DNA from: Ascidiimonas meishanensis
Lineage (GTDB): Bacteria; Bacteroidota; Bacteroidia; Flavobacteriales; Flavobacteriaceae
Assembly (NCBI RefSeq): GCF_037782385.1
Contig: NZ_JBBEXD010000002.1
Span: 62,001 to 126,000, forward strand
Direction: 5' to 3'
Length of the DNA: 64,000 nucleotides
A program made the translations under genes and the position numbers. Shown here piece by piece: positions 35,292 through 44,655 of this stretch; positions within the stretch are counted from its first letter, which is position 1; each line of letters begins with the position of its first letter. The notes under the pieces were generated by a model. That model was not told the origin of the DNA. It saw nothing but the letters and a program-made list of their open reading frames with translations, and did not search any database.

Positions 35292-35927
35292 CTAGTCTTT
35301 GTTTTTAGATAAGTCTTCTGGTTCCTGCACATCCATTTTTCTAACTTTTTCTCTTAGCATTGCTTTGTAATAGGCAGCTCTGCTTAAGGGTTCATATTCT
35401 TCGGTTTCGCCTAACATAACCAATTTATCGTTATTAGATTTCCGAAAGCTATAATGTGCCAGATTCCCAGTTCTTGTGCAAACCGCATGTACTTTAGTTA
35501 CATACTCTGCTGTAGCCATTAATGCGGGCATAGGGCCAAATGGGTTTCCTTTAAAATCCATATCTAAACCTGCCACAATCACTCTTTTACCTTTGTTGGC
35601 AAGATCGTTGCAGACAGATATAATTTCATCATCAAAAAACTGTGCTTCATCAATACCCACCACATCACAGCTATCTGCTAAGATTCGTATGTTGGCAGCT
35701 GCGGGAACCGGTGTAGATCGAATTTCATTACTATCATGAGAAACTACCATTTCATCATCATACCGAATATCAATTGCCGGCTTAAAAATCTCTACGCTCT
35801 GTCTTGCAAACTGGGCGCGTTTAAGGCGACGTATTAATTCTTCTGTTTTACCCGAAAACATGGAACCACAGATAACCTCTATCCAACCAAACTGTTCTTT
35901 ATGATTTACGGTATTTTCGAGAAACAT
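35292..35927 (-). CDS. tdk: Thymidine kinase
   Basis: 211 residues. P-loop GSMFSGKTEELIRRLKR and the DEAQFF motif identify a type II thymidine kinase, which phosphorylates thymidine with ATP in salvage. The zinc-ribbon Cys pairs of classical members are mostly lost: the lasso region has one Cys (VCTRTGN) and the C-terminal CRxCH is replaced by SRAAYY, the usual state in flavobacteria. It is first in a tdk-alr unit. Confidence 0.95.
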   Translation of the reverse strand: MFLENTVNHKEQFGWIEVICGSMFSGKTEELIRRLKRAQFARQSVEIFKPAIDIRYDDEMVVSHDSNEIRSTPVPAAANIRILADSCDVVGIDEAQFFDDEIISVCNDLANKGKRVIVAGLDMDFKGNPFGPMPALMATAEYVTKVHAVCTRTGNLAHYSFRKSNNDKLVMLGETEEYEPLSRAAYYKAMLREKVRKMDVQEPEDLSKNKD

Positions 35928-36137
35928 GTTATACTTTTCAACCTATTAAACGACATTATATCGTTTTGTTAACGCATTTTAAACAAACATAATTTAAATT
36001 AGTTACAAATTTAAGAAGCCTTTAAAATATTTTTCGCTAATGCAGAGAAACTTCGGATGTAGCTTTTTAATTTGGTATCTTTGATAAGCACATTTAAATG
36101 AATAGTTATAGGGTTATTACCTAAATTGAAATCACAG

Positions 36138-36821
36138 ATGAAAAAGAAATTAGAATCAGAATTAATGAGTATTGCCCATAATATACTCAGATTAAAAGGA
36201 AAAGAAGATGTGATTGCTTTGCACCAAGAATCTAAAAAGTTATACGAAAAACTAACAATTCTTAGGTTTATAGAAGAACACTTTGGCGATCTAAAGCCTT
36301 TGGTGGGTAAAAGTGAAGTGGTTAATAAGTTTGAGGAGATGGCAACAAAGGTAATAGACCGTAATACGTTAGTTCCAGAAAATAATCCTCATGAAGAAGA
36401 TATCATGATACCAGGTATGGATACTATAAAAGATATGGTAGCCGAAATGCCTATGCAAGAATCTTTAGATGATATTCTGGCAGATTTTAAGTCGGAACCC
36501 ACTTTTGTAGAAAGAACTCCGCAAACAACTAATGGTGCGGTTAAAATAGTAGAAACCAAACCTAAATCAAATTCATTAAATCAAAAATTTGGCAAAAATT
36601 TGAATATTGGTTTGAATGATCGTATTGCTTTTGTGAAGTATTTGTTTAATAATAGCATGGAAGATTACAATAGAGTAATTTCTCAATTAAATACTATTGA
36701 AGACGAAAACGAGGCGTTACAATTTGTTTCAACCATGGTGAAACCAGATTATCAAAACTGGGAAGGTAAAGAAGCTTATGAAGAGCGATTTATGGAAATC
36801 TTGCAGCAGAAATTTTCTTAG
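36138..36821 (+). CDS. Conserved hypothetical protein, about 227 aa
   Basis: From the ATG at 36138 (MKKKLESELMSIAHNILRLK). An N-terminal helical region, a central acidic/Met-rich linker (about 80-130) and a well-ordered C-terminal helical segment (IGLNDRIAFVKYLFNNSMED). No signal peptide or known domain; the family appears restricted to flavobacteria-type genomes, as far as I can recall. A TTG 12 bases earlier is an alternative start. It precedes the DoxX-like gene and rsmI on the same strand with gaps of a few tens of bases, suggesting cotranscription. Confidence 0.75.
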   Translation: MKKKLESELMSIAHNILRLKGKEDVIALHQESKKLYEKLTILRFIEEHFGDLKPLVGKSEVVNKFEEMATKVIDRNTLVPENNPHEEDIMIPGMDTIKDMVAEMPMQESLDDILADFKSEPTFVERTPQTTNGAVKIVETKPKSNSLNQKFGKNLNIGLNDRIAFVKYLFNNSMEDYNRVISQLNTIEDENEALQFVSTMVKPDYQNWEGKEAYEERFMEILQQKFS

Positions 36822-36843
36822 TACTATTTAGTGTTCTAATGCA

Positions 36844-37197
36844 ATGAAACTACAGCGTATTCTATACTGGATATCTACCGTACTGTTAACGGTGTTAATG
36901 GGTTTTTCTGCATCAATGTATTTCATTAATTATGAGGCTATTACAGAGGCTTTTATTAAAATGGGATATCCCACCTATATTATTTATCCGCTTGCGATTG
37001 CCAAAATTCTAGGATTAGCGGTACTATGGATTAATAAATGGAAAGCTTTGAAGGAGTGGGCTTATGCTGGATTTTTCTTTGATTTTGTATTAGCTTATTT
37101 TGCTCATGAAATGGTAGGTGAAAGTGGTGTGACAGCATTAGTGGCTACTATAATTTTATTAACTTCTTATTTTTTTGGGAAAAAAGTGCGACCTTAA
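36844..37197 (+). CDS. DoxX-like small membrane protein
   Basis: 117 residues with four transmembrane helices in the DoxX/DoxD-like arrangement (ILYWISTVLLTVLMGFSASM, YIIYPLAIAKILGLAVLW, then two more). Inner membrane. Function of this group is unclear (redox or quinone-linked roles have been proposed). rsmI starts three bases after its stop. Confidence 0.8.
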   Translation: MKLQRILYWISTVLLTVLMGFSASMYFINYEAITEAFIKMGYPTYIIYPLAIAKILGLAVLWINKWKALKEWAYAGFFFDFVLAYFAHEMVGESGVTALVATIILLTSYFFGKKVRP

Positions 37198-37200
37198 CCT

Positions 37201-37881
37201 ATGGGAAAATTATACTTGGTTCCAACACCGGTTGGAAATCTTGAAGACATTACTTTTAGAGCCATAAAAGTTTTAAAGGAAGCAGATCTTATTCTTGCCG
37301 AAGATACCCGCACCAGTGGCAAATTGCTCAAGCATTATGATATTGATACACTCATGCAAAGTCATCATATGCACAATGAACATAAAACCGTCGCTAGTAT
37401 CGTCAACAGAATTCAAGCTGGAAATACCGTTGCTTTGATTAGTGATGCCGGAACACCTGCGATTTCAGACCCAGGCTTTCTTCTTAGTCGTGCTTGTATT
37501 GAAGCAAATATTGAAGTAGATTGCCTACCTGGAGCCACTGCCTTTGTACCTGCTTTAGTAAATAGCGGATTGCCAAATGACCGATTTATCTTTGAAGGTT
37601 TTCTTCCAGTAAAAAAAGGAAGGCAAACCCGGTTTACAGAACTGGCAGAAGAAATTCGGACACTAGTATTTTACGAGTCACCACACAAACTCCTTAAAAC
37701 GCTTACCGATATGGTTACTTATTTTGGAGAAGATCGTGCTGTATCAGTATCTCGTGAAATCTCTAAACTGCATGAAGAAACCGTAAGAGGTACTGCCAAA
37801 GAAATATTAGATTATTATACCAATAAACCGCCTAAGGGAGAGATTGTAATTGTAGTAGCCGGAAAAAGTAAAAAAGCATAA
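37201..37881 (+). CDS. rsmI: 16S rRNA (cytidine-1402-2'-O)-methyltransferase
   Basis: 226 residues. TP-methylase fold with the family's opening LYLVPTPVGNLEDITFRAIK, AEDTRTSGKLLKHY, LISDAGTPAISDPGF and PGATAFVPAL; the AdoMet site is formed by these loops. It methylates the ribose of C1402 in the 30S decoding centre. Its position between a DoxX-like gene and a DNA glycosylase gene shows no functional link. Confidence 0.95.
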   Translation: MGKLYLVPTPVGNLEDITFRAIKVLKEADLILAEDTRTSGKLLKHYDIDTLMQSHHMHNEHKTVASIVNRIQAGNTVALISDAGTPAISDPGFLLSRACIEANIEVDCLPGATAFVPALVNSGLPNDRFIFEGFLPVKKGRQTRFTELAEEIRTLVFYESPHKLLKTLTDMVTYFGEDRAVSVSREISKLHEETVRGTAKEILDYYTNKPPKGEIVIVVAGKSKKA

Positions 37882-37892
37882 CTTTTACAGTC

Positions 37893-38471
37893 GTGCAAAA
37901 GCTCCTCCACGAAATAAGAAATTGCGATTATTGTCAGGAGCATCTGCCATTACCACCTCGTCCTATTATTTCAGGTGCTAAAAATTCTAAAATAATTTTA
38001 GTAAGTCAGGCACCAGGAAAGAAAGCCCATGAGCAAAATCGCGCTTGGGATGATGCTAGTGGTAAAAGATTGAAAAAATGGTTGGGAGTAGATGAAGATA
38101 CCTTTTATAATTCTGGTAATTTTGCTGTACTACCCATGGGTTTTTGTTATCCCGGTAAAGCAACCACAGGAGATTTACCGCCCCGTAAAGAATGCGCACC
38201 GCTCTGGCATTCTAAAGTCTGGGAAGCTTTTGAAAATGTGAAACTCACTATTTTTATTGGAAAATATGCACAAGATTATTACCTCAAAGATCAACGTAAA
38301 AAAAACTTAACTGAAACCATATTACATTATCAAGAATACCTTCCAGAGGTTTTTGTTCTTCCACACCCTTCTCCTGTTAACCGATTCTGGATCGCGAAAA
38401 ACACTTGGTTTGAAGAACAGGTGGTTCCAGAATTGCAAAAACAGGTTTCCAATATTTTGAGGGACATATAA
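37893..38471 (+). CDS. Uracil-DNA glycosylase family protein
   Basis: 192 residues from a GTG start at 37893, 11 bases after rsmI. Family motifs: SQAPGKKAHEQNRAW (active-site loop) and HPSPVNRFWIAKN (base-flipping and leucine-type loop) with a short CxxC-like NCDYC near the start. It removes uracil or damaged bases from DNA for base-excision repair. The paired N-terminal Cys plus later Cys could hold an Fe-S cluster as in UDG families 4/5, but not all four ligands are obvious. Confidence 0.85.
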   Translation: MQKLLHEIRNCDYCQEHLPLPPRPIISGAKNSKIILVSQAPGKKAHEQNRAWDDASGKRLKKWLGVDEDTFYNSGNFAVLPMGFCYPGKATTGDLPPRKECAPLWHSKVWEAFENVKLTIFIGKYAQDYYLKDQRKKNLTETILHYQEYLPEVFVLPHPSPVNRFWIAKNTWFEEQVVPELQKQVSNILRDI

Positions 38472-38497
38472 AAAACTCCGCTTAACTAGCGGAGCTC
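38471..38497 (-). terminator. Terminator after the carboxymuconolactone-decarboxylase-like gene
   Basis: CTCCGCT / AGCGGAG with a five-base loop and TTTTTT on the minus strand, about 25 bases beyond the stop at 38522. Confidence 0.75.
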
Positions 38498-38521
38498 TAT
38501 TTCAAAAAGGAAAAGAGGTTA

Positions 38522-39112
38522 CTAGACATGCTTACCCACTTCCCATCCGGTTTTTCCAAGGTATTGTTGCCCGCTATCAATGGCTCCTTCTTCCAATGTA
38601 GTTCCCATACTGTCATTCCAGCGGTTCAAGTAGCCAAATAAAGAGATTACACCAAGCATTTCTACCACCTCTCCTTCGTCCCAGTATTTATACAATTCAG
38701 TTTTGATCTTCTCATCCACTTGATTTGGCACCATAGAAGCAGCTAAAGAAAAATCCAGTGCTGCACGTTCCGCATTAGAAAATGCTTGATGTGTTCTGTA
38801 TTCCCAAATATTGTCTAATTGTTCCTGTGCTGCGCCATAACGTTCTGCAGCACGAATAGCATGTGCCTGGCAATAGCGGCATCCGGTAGCATTACTACTT
38901 ACCCAAGCAATCATTCTTTTTAATGCAGAAGTAACCCTACCTTCATTGGCCATGACGGCTTTATTTAGATTGATAAACGCTTTTGAAATTGCTGGTCTGC
39001 GTTGCATGGTTAATACAGAATTGGGGCAAAATCCAAGAGTTTCATTAAAAAATTCGGCGAGCTCCCGTGTTTTTGGATCGTGATCTGGTGATAAAGGCGT
39101 TACTAATGGCAT
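38522..39112 (-). CDS. Carboxymuconolactone decarboxylase (AhpD-like) family protein
   Basis: 196 residues. All-helical AhpD-like fold with the redox motif Cys78-Arg-Tyr-Cys81 and His84 (TGCRYCQAHAIRAAERYGAA), as in peroxidase-related members. It probably reduces peroxides or acts in thiol redox, with no named partner. A broken copy of its first 38 codons lies 1.7 kb away at 40751-40859, next to a repeat element. Confidence 0.85.
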   Translation of the reverse strand: MPLVTPLSPDHDPKTRELAEFFNETLGFCPNSVLTMQRRPAISKAFINLNKAVMANEGRVTSALKRMIAWVSSNATGCRYCQAHAIRAAERYGAAQEQLDNIWEYRTHQAFSNAERAALDFSLAASMVPNQVDEKIKTELYKYWDEGEVVEMLGVISLFGYLNRWNDSMGTTLEEGAIDSGQQYLGKTGWEVGKHV

Positions 39113-39240
39113 ATGGTATAATTTTGTTTTAAAGCTAAAGTAAATATAATTACTTCGGAACAGTTTTATGAATAAAAATTAATGATTTACATGGGGGAAA
39201 TAACCTATTTATAATACAAAAATGAAAACTGATAAAACTT

Positions 39241-40014
39241 ATGAGATTACCATTTATTCTAATTGGTTTGCCAGGTACGGGAAAAACCACCCTATTAAAT
39301 GAAGTTGTACAAAACCTAAACAGTAGAAATAGAAATAAAGGATTAGAACCTTTAAAATTGTGTTCGGTAGATGACTTAATAGCATCAAGAATGCAATTAC
39401 AAGATCCTATTGTTAAAAAATTTGTAACAGCGTACCCTGAAGTAAAAATATTCAATGATGATAATAAGGTAGAGAATGCTACTTTTATTAGAGCACATGG
39501 AGAAGATTTATTTAGAGTTTTGGAAGAGTTTTTTTTACTGGATATTTTAGAAAATTCAAATCTAGAAAATCTTGCATTAGACCTTGGAGGAAAGTCTTTT
39601 TTAAAAGAAAAAGTACAAGATATGGCTTTAGATAAAGGCTTAGTGCCTGTTTTTTTATTTGCTGAAAATGATGAGCATATCCATCATCTGGGAAAAAATA
39701 AAGAATATACAAAGCGTGGAAACTACAAATTAGCAGGAGAACAAGGATGGGAAGAATTAGCAAAATTTCATAAAAAAGAGCGTTTGCCTGCAATGATAAG
39801 GGCATCAAGAATAGTTATTAATATTAGCGAACCTGCACTAATAGAAAAATCAAAAACTAAAACAAAAAACCCTGAGTTAACCGAGACCATTCCTTCGGTA
39901 CTGGCAGATGAGTTATTGTTTAGAGTACATGAATTTTCTCAAAACAAAAAAAGAAGGTTTAACTCTTATAATAACCAAACCAAAAAGAGTAATCAAAAGA
40001 AAAAAATAAGTTAG
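39241..40014 (+). CDS. P-loop kinase-like NTPase, basic C-terminus
   Basis: 257 residues. Walker A GLPGTGKTTLL at about 8-18 places it in the shikimate/adenylate-kinase-like P-loop group; a core to about residue 200 contains DLGGKSFL and a lid-like Lys/Arg region (KNKEYTKRGNYK). The last 55 residues are Lys/Asn-rich (NKKRRFNSYNNQTKKSNQKK), suggesting nucleic-acid or membrane binding. Substrate unknown. It is divergent from the AhpD-like gene and lies between it and repeat copy B. Confidence 0.7.
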   Translation: MRLPFILIGLPGTGKTTLLNEVVQNLNSRNRNKGLEPLKLCSVDDLIASRMQLQDPIVKKFVTAYPEVKIFNDDNKVENATFIRAHGEDLFRVLEEFFLLDILENSNLENLALDLGGKSFLKEKVQDMALDKGLVPVFLFAENDEHIHHLGKNKEYTKRGNYKLAGEQGWEELAKFHKKERLPAMIRASRIVINISEPALIEKSKTKTKNPELTETIPSVLADELLFRVHEFSQNKKRRFNSYNNQTKKSNQKKKIS

Positions 40015-40223
40015 TTGAACATGTTACATTATTAATAAACCTTGCAGTGTTTAAGAGTAAAAGCACTAAAAATAGTTTTTAGTATGATATGTTTTTATTC
40101 TATTTATGGAATTGATTTACAGAGGATTTTTTATCCACCAATAATTGTTCTGAGGTCTATTAGGCTGAAAAAGTATCACAGCATCTTAAACGTATCGTAC
40201 CAATTATTCTGTAAAGAGTTTAA

Positions 40224-40650
40224 TTAACCGGATTTCGATTTAAAAAGAACTACTTTTTCCACGGATTTTTTCTTTTCCGAAGTGTAGCAGACCTTTTCCG
40301 TTAAAAATTTTTGAAGCCCCGATCGTTCGGGGGAGAAAATTTAGGAAAATGAATGCGGTTTTAGCCTTTTCGGCTAAAAACACCTCTGGAAATCCAAGAT
40401 TCATGAATTCCTTCAAGGAAAATAGAAATGACATGAACTAAAAGCGCTCCCGACTTCCTTCGGGATTCTTTTGTTTTCCCTGCGCCGCCTGGCTGCTTCA
40501 CTAAAAACAGCTACTAGCTGTTTTCTTTACGTTCGCCCCTGTGCATGCAAAGAAAATGAAAGTAATAATCTAAAAATAAGATTGTTAGATTAAAATAGTG
40601 TAAAAATTTTGAAATTATATTTTATAGCGGTTATATCGAACTCACGTTAA
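40224..40650 (-). mobile_element. MITE-like element copy B (uninterrupted reference copy)
   Basis: 427 bases bounded by TTAACCGGATTTCGATTTAA (left) and, reversed, TTAACGTGAGTTCGATATAA (ending at 40650). Inverted relative to copy A and nearly identical over the shared part, including the internal palindromes. Its 92-base distance from the TIR to the CATTTTCTT motif is the same in copies A and C. No transposase. The 64-codon open frame inside follows the repeat in both copies and looks non-coding. Confidence 0.8.
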
Positions 40651-40750
40651 TTAGCTATTTACGAGACCTATCAAGTGTTATTCTATGGCAACTAAATTTG
40701 AAACAACTGTTAAACAGAGAAAAATGCTTTGGAAATAGTGAGCCCGTGTT

Positions 40751-40859
40751 GAATTGTTAACACAGAATTGGGTTAAAACCCAAGAGTTTCATTAAAAAAT
40801 TCAGCGAGCTCCTGTGTTTTTGGATCGTGATCTGGTGATAAAGGCGTTACTAATGGCAT
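40751..40859 (-). pseudogene. Duplicated 5' fragment of the AhpD-like gene
   Basis: About 37 codons with near-identity to the start of the gene at 38522-39112 (MPLVTPLSPDHDPKTQELAE). The Cys29 codon TGC is replaced by TAA, after which PNSVLTIQ continues the homology briefly before it stops. A dead fragment left by duplication of the segment around repeat copy B. Confidence 0.85.
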
Positions 40860-41078
40860 ATTTTATATTTTAATATTTTCTATCAGTTGTAAAGATAATT
40901 TCTTCTGCAAATTTTTCGGGTAAAATTTAGCAATATCATAATATTAAGTACATAAAATGCTCATTTTTTGAGAAACAGGTATTTCTACGCTAAAATCTAT
41001 GACTTGTATTTAAGACCTTTAATAAGCAGTTTTTTACTGTAAATTTCTTTAACCTAACCTTTTAAAATATTAAATTTT

Positions 41079-41954
41079 ATGAAATCAAGTATTAATTTAG
41101 TAAATGCATGGATTTTTTTGAATGAGGATGAACCCATGGTCAATGGAAAACGTTTAGGATATAACGATCCGGGAAGTAGCTATCAACGTATGATTAAGGA
41201 AAATGTTTATCAATCAGTAGATATTTTATACCTCTGTTTTGCCACCACTACCCCTACGGGTAAAAATACCATTCCTGTGGGAAATGGAACTTCTTATACT
41301 TTGCGAATGGGAGACGGAGGTCATCCTGGCGGACTTACCAATCAAGATTATATGAACTTTATCATTAGAGATGCGCGTAAAAACAATCCTAATATTAAAA
41401 TTGCAATGACCTTGGTTTGGGGAAATCAAAATGTATTACTGGATATTTTTTCCAACCCTAATAAAACAGATCAACAAAATGCAGATAACTTTGCAGCCAA
41501 TTTAATAACTTATTTAAAGGCGTATGATCTTGATGGATTTGATATTGATTGGGAATATCCTATTTGTAATTCAATTAGTCAGGCTCGCTTTCGGATGCTT
41601 TTTGAAGCCATTGGCAAACAGTTTAGACAACAAACCACTAAGCATTATTACCTAACCTTATCTCCAGCCTCTGTTGGAAATCTGGATGCACAAACTGTAA
41701 ACACCTATTTTGACTTTGTAAACGTACAATTGTATTCTGGTTTTTCACCGGCAAGTGAATTCACACAAGCAGGAATTAATCAAGGCTTATTAGCATATGG
41801 GGCTAAATTTGAAAGCAATTATCAAACAGGGCAGAATGCTTTTAATGAAGCTGTGAAAGGCGGTTATACGGTAGTCACTAACTGGCGTCTTAATTCAGAC
41901 AATTATGTATTTGAACAAGACCAGCAAAAAGCGTTGTATAAACTCGCAAAATAA
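41079..41954 (+). CDS. Glycoside hydrolase family 18-like protein
   Basis: 291 residues. The GH18 catalytic motif DxxDxDxE is intact: Asp152-Gly-Phe-Asp155-Ile-Asp157-Trp-Glu159. The beta-barrel framing (IKIAMTLVWG, TLSPASVGN, FDFVNVQLY) is also present. It probably hydrolyses chitin-type or peptidoglycan/N-glycan-derived GlcNAc bonds. No signal peptide and no carbohydrate-binding module, so either cytoplasmic or exported by a non-Sec route. Single gene, no partner. Shorter than most chitinases. Confidence 0.85.
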   Translation: MKSSINLVNAWIFLNEDEPMVNGKRLGYNDPGSSYQRMIKENVYQSVDILYLCFATTTPTGKNTIPVGNGTSYTLRMGDGGHPGGLTNQDYMNFIIRDARKNNPNIKIAMTLVWGNQNVLLDIFSNPNKTDQQNADNFAANLITYLKAYDLDGFDIDWEYPICNSISQARFRMLFEAIGKQFRQQTTKHYYLTLSPASVGNLDAQTVNTYFDFVNVQLYSGFSPASEFTQAGINQGLLAYGAKFESNYQTGQNAFNEAVKGGYTVVTNWRLNSDNYVFEQDQQKALYKLAK

Positions 41955-42084
41955 ACCTTTGTGAAATCTAAATATGAAGCCTTTTCTTTTTACAGGAAAG
42001 GCTTATTTTTAGTGTTTTTTACTTCTAATTAAACAGACTTCCTGAATATTTATGGAGATAAAAAACTTCATCATCATATAAAGT

Positions 42085-42591
42085 TCATAGTATGTACTCA
42101 AAACAATAAAAAGGATGTTCACTTTGTTCTGGAAAGAAAATTTCCCCTAAACGGTGGTATCCTCTGCTTTCATAAAACTTTTGATTGCCCTTATTCCTGC
42201 TAAAAGTATCTAGCCGAATCGATGTGCATTGGTGTTTTTTTGCCAAATCTTCTGCAAAATTCATTAATTGATGCGCATGGCCTTTTCTTTGATGAGTTGG
42301 ATGTATAGCCAATCTGTGGATATATTTGTGTTTGGTAGTAGGCGTAAGCCATTTTACGGGTTTGTACACTTCATCAATTCGTTCCGATACCACAATACAG
42401 CCTATAATTATTGAATTGTTCACCAATACAAAGAGTTCATTATGTGAGACATCTGTTTCAAATGCCATGCGGGAAGGGTAATTTTCTGTCCATTGATTAA
42501 TACCTTTAGATCTCATAAACAAATTACAAGCAGCCGTTATCCTTAGAATTTGATCAATTTCGTTCTCAGCTGCGGGTCTTATTTGCATCAT
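42085..42591 (-). CDS. GNAT-family N-acetyltransferase
   Basis: 168 residues. Acetyl-CoA-binding motif A (HRLAIHPTHQRKGHAHQLMN, R/Q-x-x-G-x-A/G type) and the C-terminal FYESRGYHRLGEIFF. It transfers acetyl from acetyl-CoA to an amine substrate that cannot be deduced. It stands alone between the GH18-like gene and the universal stress protein. Confidence 0.85.
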   Translation of the reverse strand: MMQIRPAAENEIDQILRITAACNLFMRSKGINQWTENYPSRMAFETDVSHNELFVLVNNSIIIGCIVVSERIDEVYKPVKWLTPTTKHKYIHRLAIHPTHQRKGHAHQLMNFAEDLAKKHQCTSIRLDTFSRNKGNQKFYESRGYHRLGEIFFPEQSEHPFYCFEYIL

Positions 42592-42738
42592 TTATTCCGT
42601 CTTTTTTATGTACTTTTACGCCCGGTAAATGTAGAAAAACAGTTTCATCTATCAAATATCGGTCACTAATTAGTAAACCGTAATTAATGTTAAGAATAGC
42701 TACTTTTTACTACATTGATTAACCCTAAATAAGAACTT

Positions 42739-43530
42739 ATGAAAAATATATTAGTTCCTGTTGCAGCTTCCAGAAATATTGAGAACACCTTGCAGTACGC
42801 AATTGATTTTGCCAAATTTACAGGAGGTAAAGTATTTGTGCTTGGTGATTATAATGTGGTTTCCAGAGCTGGAAGCATTTTAAAAGTAGAAGAGATTATA
42901 CAGCGTGAAACCAAAGCATATGTAAATGCGTTTATAGAGAAAATAGACCAAAAAGGAGTAGAATTAGCAAATGTAGTTGCCAAAGGAACACTTCCTGAAG
43001 TGATAGAGAAAATAGCAGATGAACTGGCCATAGATTTGGTAATGGTTTCTTCTAATAGCCATATTAAAGATGAGGTATATTTAGATGCTATATCTGGGAG
43101 CATCATCAAACAAATGGAGATTCCTACGTTGATTGTTCCAGACACGTATAAATTTAAAGCACCTAAAACAATCTTAACAGCGTTTAGAAGTGGTGTAGTA
43201 AAACGCAAAGGAGTACTAGAACCCCTTCAAAAATTACAACAACATTTTGGTGCCGATGTAAATTTGTTATTTGTAAAAACACCTAAACATAACGATGAAG
43301 ATATGCAGCTCAATGACGAGTTAAAATCTTTAAGCGAAACACTTACGGTTTCAGAAAATGCGACTACTTTTCAAGGTGTTTTAGAACATTTTCAAAGTAG
43401 TAAACCAGAAATGTTATGTGTTTTTAGAAGAAAACGCGGATTTTTCACCAAACTTTGGGAAAAAAATATAATTTTGAAACAAGAATTTCATTGCCCTATT
43501 CCAGTATTGGTTCTAAGGGGTAAGTTATAA
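42739..43530 (+). CDS. Universal stress protein
   Basis: 263 residues. A first UspA-like domain (KNILVPVAASRNIENTLQYA ... VMVSSNSHIKDEVYLDAISG) ends in a nucleotide-loop-like segment, and a second, more diverged half follows (TILTAFRSGVVKRKGVLEP). Cytoplasmic nucleotide-binding stress protein; physiological target unknown. Directly upstream of tRNA-Ala. Confidence 0.87.
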   Translation: MKNILVPVAASRNIENTLQYAIDFAKFTGGKVFVLGDYNVVSRAGSILKVEEIIQRETKAYVNAFIEKIDQKGVELANVVAKGTLPEVIEKIADELAIDLVMVSSNSHIKDEVYLDAISGSIIKQMEIPTLIVPDTYKFKAPKTILTAFRSGVVKRKGVLEPLQKLQQHFGADVNLLFVKTPKHNDEDMQLNDELKSLSETLTVSENATTFQGVLEHFQSSKPEMLCVFRRKRGFFTKLWEKNIILKQEFHCPIPVLVLRGKL

Positions 43531-43539
43531 AATAAAAAG

Positions 43540-43613
43540 GGGGCATTAGCTCAGCTGGCTAGAGCGCTACGCTGGCAGCGTAGAGGTCATCGGTTCGACT
43601 CCGATATGCTCCA
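43540..43613 (+). tRNA. tRNA-Ala (anticodon GGC)
   Basis: 74 nt cloverleaf: acceptor GGGGCAT / ATGCTCC including the G3-U70 wobble that marks alanine tRNA, D arm GCTC...GAGC, anticodon stem CTACG with loop CTGGCAG (anticodon GGC, reads GCC/GCU), five-base variable loop and T arm ATCGG-TTCGACT-CCGAT. Discriminator A; CCA not encoded. A terminator follows directly. Confidence 0.97.
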
Positions 43614-43614
43614 C

Positions 43615-43642
43615 AACCCTTCCGGAAACGGAAGGGTTTTTT
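43615..43642 (+). terminator. Terminator after tRNA-Ala
   Basis: AACCCTTCCG / CGGAAGGGTT with a GAAA tetraloop and T run. Confidence 0.9.
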
Positions 43643-43936
43643 GTTTATCTAGGTATAAAGAAGGCTATTTTTAATAGTGCGCTTAACAATTAGCGATAGA
43701 AATCATAAAAATTGTATTAGAATTTCAAAAAGCTTTTGTTATTACGTAATTTTAACCCAAGAACAAGTGAAAAGTGTATCGCAGACACTAATTCTATCAA
43801 AGCCCCTTATTCAGTTTAAGCAAACTAAAAAAAGATAGCTGAGGTTTAACCTTCATATCTAAGTTTATGTAGTTGCTTATTTTTATAGGATTTGTTCTAT
43901 GTATTTTAAATCAATAATAGCAGAAAAACACATACA

Positions 43937-44650
43937 ATGAGTTTACAGAATAAAGTTGCTTATATTACAGGAGGAACCAAAGGAATTGGTTATGGCGTTG
44001 CCAAAGCCTTATTAGATCAAGGAATGCGAGTTGCTATTAGCGGTAGAAAACTAGCAGATGCAGAAGCTGCTGCTAAGGATTTAAGTGAAGATAGCAGTAG
44101 GGTATTAGGTCTTGCCTCTGATGTTACGAAACTTGGTGATGAGCAAGAGGCGGTTTCAAAAATAATAGCTACTTGGGGCCAATTGGATGTAGTACTAGCC
44201 AATGCTGGCGTAGGTCACTTTGCCGCTGTAGATAAAATGGAAGACGCCCACTGGCATCAAATGATTGATACGAATTTAACAGGAGCATTTCACACACTAA
44301 AAGCCTCCGTAGAGGCCCTTAAAACTTCTAAAGGCTATTATATGACCCTAGCAAGTTTGGCAGGAACCAACTTCTTTGCCAAAGGTGCTGGATATAATGC
44401 CTCTAAGTTTGGTGTAGTAGGATTTACGCAAGCCACCATGTTAGATTTGCGCCCGTATGATATTAAAGTAACCACTATCATGCCAGGCTCTGTTGCCACC
44501 TATTTTAACAATCATGTACCAGAGGATGCAGATGCGTGGAAGATTCAGCCGGAAGACATTGGTAAGTTGGTGATAGATTTATTACAAATGCATCCAAGAA
44601 CCTTACCCAGCAAAATAGAAGTAAGACCCACCCGCCCAGATTTAAAATAA
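43937..44650 (+). CDS. Short-chain dehydrogenase/reductase
   Basis: 237 residues. Cofactor-binding TGGTKGIGYGVA, the NAG motif (VVLANAGVGHF), and the catalytic Ser-Tyr-Lys of the family: Ser in LASLAGTNFF, YNASKFG. An NAD(P)-dependent oxidoreductase; substrate unknown, often a keto or sugar compound. A GNAT gene starts six bases after its stop, so the two are probably cotranscribed. Confidence 0.92.
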   Translation: MSLQNKVAYITGGTKGIGYGVAKALLDQGMRVAISGRKLADAEAAAKDLSEDSSRVLGLASDVTKLGDEQEAVSKIIATWGQLDVVLANAGVGHFAAVDKMEDAHWHQMIDTNLTGAFHTLKASVEALKTSKGYYMTLASLAGTNFFAKGAGYNASKFGVVGFTQATMLDLRPYDIKVTTIMPGSVATYFNNHVPEDADAWKIQPEDIGKLVIDLLQMHPRTLPSKIEVRPTRPDLK

Positions 44651-44655
44651 GAGAA

